A DNA stretch of 64,000 nt from Sphingomonadales bacterium (GTDB lineage Bacteria; Pseudomonadota; Alphaproteobacteria; Sphingomonadales; Sphingomonadaceae), in the NCBI GenBank assembly GCA_027491235.1, contig JAIXWO010000026.1, forward strand, positions 124,001-188,000, given 5' to 3'. Below the pieces are notes generated by a model that saw only the letters and a list, made by a program, of their open reading frames with translations, did not search any database and was not told where the DNA came from. Below, piece after piece: positions 61,856-64,000 of this stretch (position 1 is the first letter of the stretch; every line of letters begins with the position of its first letter). A program made the position numbers and the translations under genes.

Positions 61856-63552
61856 GCACGCTCGCCGCACGGCCTACCAGGACGCGACACGCCAAGTTTA
61901 GGGAACAATCGCTCGCGGTCGCCCATCAAAGGCTGATGATCCTGATGCTTCTCTTCAGCGCGGTGACGGTCGTCATCGCGCTGCGGCTTTTGTGGCTGAC
62001 GGTCTTTGCGGACAGTGCGCTGGGGCGCCAAAATCCGAATCTTCTCGCGCCGGCGCGCGCCGACATTGTGGATCGCAACGGCGAAGTACTTGCGCGGACA
62101 ATTGATGCCTGGTCGGTCGGCGTGCACGCCAACCGATTGCTGAATAAGCCAGAAGACCTGGCGCCCAAGCTGGCCGCACTTATGCCAGAGCGCACCGAGG
62201 CGCAGTATCTCGCGCTCCTCAAGTCGGGCGTCCATTTCACCTATCTGCGTCGGCGTGCCATGCCGGAGCTGGTGGCCGCCGTGAACGCACTTGGCGAGCC
62301 CGGAATGGCGTTTTCGCGGGAGCCGGAGCGGCTTTACCCGCAACTGACGCTTGCAGCCCATGTGCTTGGCTATACCGACATGGACGGTCACGGTGTGACC
62401 GGTATGGAGCGCGTGCTCGACAAAAGATTGAGTGATCCTGCGCTCCGCAAAACGCCGGTTGCCCTGTCCATCGACAAGCGTGTGCAGGCCGCGATGGAAA
62501 CCGAACTTGCCAATGCGATGGCTTCGCATCAGGCGCTCGGCGCGACGGGCCTTGTAATGGATGTCCGCACGGGGGAAATGGTCGCGCTCGTCTCGCTGCC
62601 GGTCTTCAATCCCAACAAGGTCGGCCAATCCGATCCGGAAGCTCTCCGCAACAATGTGACCCAGAGCGTCTATGAACTTGGGTCGACCTTCAAGCCGATT
62701 GCGATGGCGGGCGCGATTGATGCCGGTGTCATCACGAGCCTGTCCAAGCGCTATGATGCGACCGTGCCGCTTCAGGTTGGCAAGTATAAAATCAAGGACG
62801 ATCATCCGATGAACCGGTGGCTGAATGTCCCGGAAACGCTGGTGCATTCCTCCAATATCGTCACGGCGCGGATCGCCGATCAGATGGGTGCAAAGCGGAT
62901 GGAGGCCATGTTCCGTCGCATCGGTTTCTATGAGCCGCCATATATCGAACTCAAGGAAAAGGGCCGCCCGCTTGTGCCCGGTTATTGGGGGCGGACGACC
63001 ACGATGACGACCGCTTACGGCCATGGGATTGCTGTGACCCCGCTGCAGCTGGCCTCAGCTTATGCGGCCTTGGTGAATGGCGGTATCTGGCGTCCCGCAA
63101 CGCTGATGAAGGTTGAACCCGGCAAGGCCGCGAAGGGCCGTCGTGTGTTCAGCCAATATGCCAGTGATGCGAGCCGTCAGATGCTGCGGCTTATCGTGAC
63201 AGATGGAACCGGCAAAAAGGCCGACGTGCCCGGCATGCGCATTGGAGGCAAAACTGGCACGGCTGAAAAGCCCGGCGTCGGCGGCTATTCAAAGCATATC
63301 AACGTCTCAACTTTCGCCGCTGCCTTCCCGATGGATGCGCCACGTTACGTGGTGATTGCGATGCTTGATGCCCCCAAGGGCAACGCGGAGTCCTTCGGGC
63401 TGACGACCGCGGCATGGACCGCAGCTCCCGTTGTCGCAAAGGTGATTGCGCGCACAGGCCCTATGCTTGGAGTTTTCCCCGACGCATCCCGCGAAATGCC
63501 TCTTGATGAGTTGCGGACCCTGATCTGGAAAGCCAAGGCGGGTGAAGAATGA
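61852..63552 (+). CDS. ftsI: Penicillin-binding protein 3 (FtsI), septal transpeptidase
   Basis: A 566-residue class B PBP. A single membrane anchor lies near residues 24-48 (LMILMLLFSAVTVVIALRLLWLTVF). A PBP dimerisation domain follows, then the transpeptidase with the acyl-enzyme Ser278 in STFK, SSN in HSSNIV, and KTGTAEKP near residue 465. It crosslinks septal peptidoglycan. It overlaps ftsL and murE by 4 bp on each side. Confidence 0.95.
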   Translation: MSTLAARPTRTRHAKFREQSLAVAHQRLMILMLLFSAVTVVIALRLLWLTVFADSALGRQNPNLLAPARADIVDRNGEVLARTIDAWSVGVHANRLLNKPEDLAPKLAALMPERTEAQYLALLKSGVHFTYLRRRAMPELVAAVNALGEPGMAFSREPERLYPQLTLAAHVLGYTDMDGHGVTGMERVLDKRLSDPALRKTPVALSIDKRVQAAMETELANAMASHQALGATGLVMDVRTGEMVALVSLPVFNPNKVGQSDPEALRNNVTQSVYELGSTFKPIAMAGAIDAGVITSLSKRYDATVPLQVGKYKIKDDHPMNRWLNVPETLVHSSNIVTARIADQMGAKRMEAMFRRIGFYEPPYIELKEKGRPLVPGYWGRTTTMTTAYGHGIAVTPLQLASAYAALVNGGIWRPATLMKVEPGKAAKGRRVFSQYASDASRQMLRLIVTDGTGKKADVPGMRIGGKTGTAEKPGVGGYSKHINVSTFAAAFPMDAPRYVVIAMLDAPKGNAESFGLTTAAWTAAPVVAKVIARTGPMLGVFPDASREMPLDELRTLIWKAKAGEE

Positions 63553-64000
63553 AGCTCGGCACTCTCCTTGGCACGGATGACCCCACGCCGGTCACAGGTT
63601 TTGCAATTGACCACCGCAAGGTCGCGCCCGGAAACGTGTTCGGCGCCTTTGCTGGCCTGAAGGTCAATGGTGAAGATTATATCGAAGCAGCGATTGCTGC
63701 CGGAGCAATTGCCGTCGTCGCACGGCCAGAGGCAGTGGTTTCCGGCGCAATCCATATTGCAGAAGATGAACCGCGCCGGGCCTTTGCCCTTTTAGCGGCA
63801 CAATTCTTTGAGCCCTTCCCGCAGATCTGCGTTGCTGTGACGGGAACGAACGGCAAAACGTCGACCGTTGAGATGACGCGGCAGTTGTGGCGGATGGATG
63901 GCTTCCATGCGGCCTCTATCGGGACGCTGGGCGTTACGACGGCAGACGACCGCATCGTGACCGGGCTCACAACGCCCGATATCGTGACGTTCCTCTCAAA
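63549..64000 (+). CDS. murE: UDP-MurNAc-tripeptide synthetase MurE (3' end cut by window)
   Basis: The first 150 codons from the ATG overlapping the ftsI stop (ATGA). An N-terminal binding domain (VTGFAIDHRKVAPGNVFGAFAGLKVNGEDYI, read as S/D-x-R-x-V-x-P-G-x-x-F) is followed by the ATP loop VTGTNGKTS of the Mur ligases and then ASIGTLG and TTPD. It adds meso-diaminopimelate (expected in this group) to UDP-MurNAc-L-Ala-D-Glu. The gene continues beyond the window. Confidence 0.93.
   Translation, partial: MKLGTLLGTDDPTPVTGFAIDHRKVAPGNVFGAFAGLKVNGEDYIEAAIAAGAIAVVARPEAVVSGAIHIAEDEPRRAFALLAAQFFEPFPQICVAVTGTNGKTSTVEMTRQLWRMDGFHAASIGTLGVTTADDRIVTGLTTPDIVTFLS

Noticed and set aside
1-64000. Search for prophage, insertion sequence, CRISPR array, integrase or restriction genes
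   Set aside because: None seen. All sizeable genes belong to chromosomal core or metabolic functions.

Overview
The window reads as a chromosomal segment of an alphaproteobacterium, most likely a member of the Sphingomonadales. The evidence is the moderately high GC content, a TonB-dependent receptor in a sugar locus, a surface protein ending in a PEP-x-x-WA sorting signal, a minimal bifunctional PutA, a YlxR/L7Ae fusion between nusA and infB, and housekeeping gene orders typical of that group. Most of the 64 kb is densely packed chromosomal core. I see no prophage, insertion sequence, CRISPR array, rRNA or tRNA.

Layout. 1-3.3 kb: 3' part of a 2OG-Fe(II) oxygenase-like gene, a secreted DUF11-type surface protein and an SMP-30/gluconolactonase protein. 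3.3-5.4 kb: a VIT1/CCC1 membrane protein and the two subunits of a 3-oxoacid CoA-transferase. 5.4-11.4 kb: a fructan/sucrose locus with a GH68 enzyme, ROK fructokinase, LacI regulator and TonB-dependent receptor, tied together by copies of the palindrome CAATCGATTG. 11.4-13.5 kb: aminotransferase and YghU-like glutathione protein. 13.6-19.1 kb: two divergent two-component operons (soluble kinase plus a REC/MarR-like regulator; dCACHE membrane kinase plus a double-REC protein) separated by a 25-bp palindrome. 19.6-21.1 kb: dinB and a PilZ protein.

21.4-31.5 kb is the translation/RNA block rimP-nusA-ylxR/L7Ae-infB-rbfA-tdk-truB-rpsO-pnp. truB carries an in-frame palindromic repeat that adds about 34 residues. 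31.6-42.3 kb holds rarD, a cyclophilin, a PEP-CTERM protein, tesB, parC, the gene set GNAT-DUF1285-Nudix-cca, folB and a pteridine-reductase-like SDR. 42.5-45.0 kb is a tonB-exbB-exbD-exbD energy-transduction operon. 45.1-54.5 kb is mainly carbon metabolism: an Old Yellow Enzyme, an ABC exporter, an intracellular PHB depolymerase, PutA, a MaoC hydratase and a thiolase. 54.5-59.6 kb has recF, two tandem AraC paralogs, cysK, and a small membrane protein with a GldG-like lipoprotein. 59.6-64 kb is the start of the division/cell-wall cluster (mraZ-rsmH-ftsL-ftsI-murE), preceded by a four-unit GGG repeat that looks like an MraZ box.

The most unusual signals are the palindromic element inside truB, the operator set of the fructan locus, the divergent two-component cluster with its REC-MarR regulator and 25-bp palindrome, and the MraZ-box-like array. 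All family assignments come from reading motifs and gene order by eye; no database search was run.
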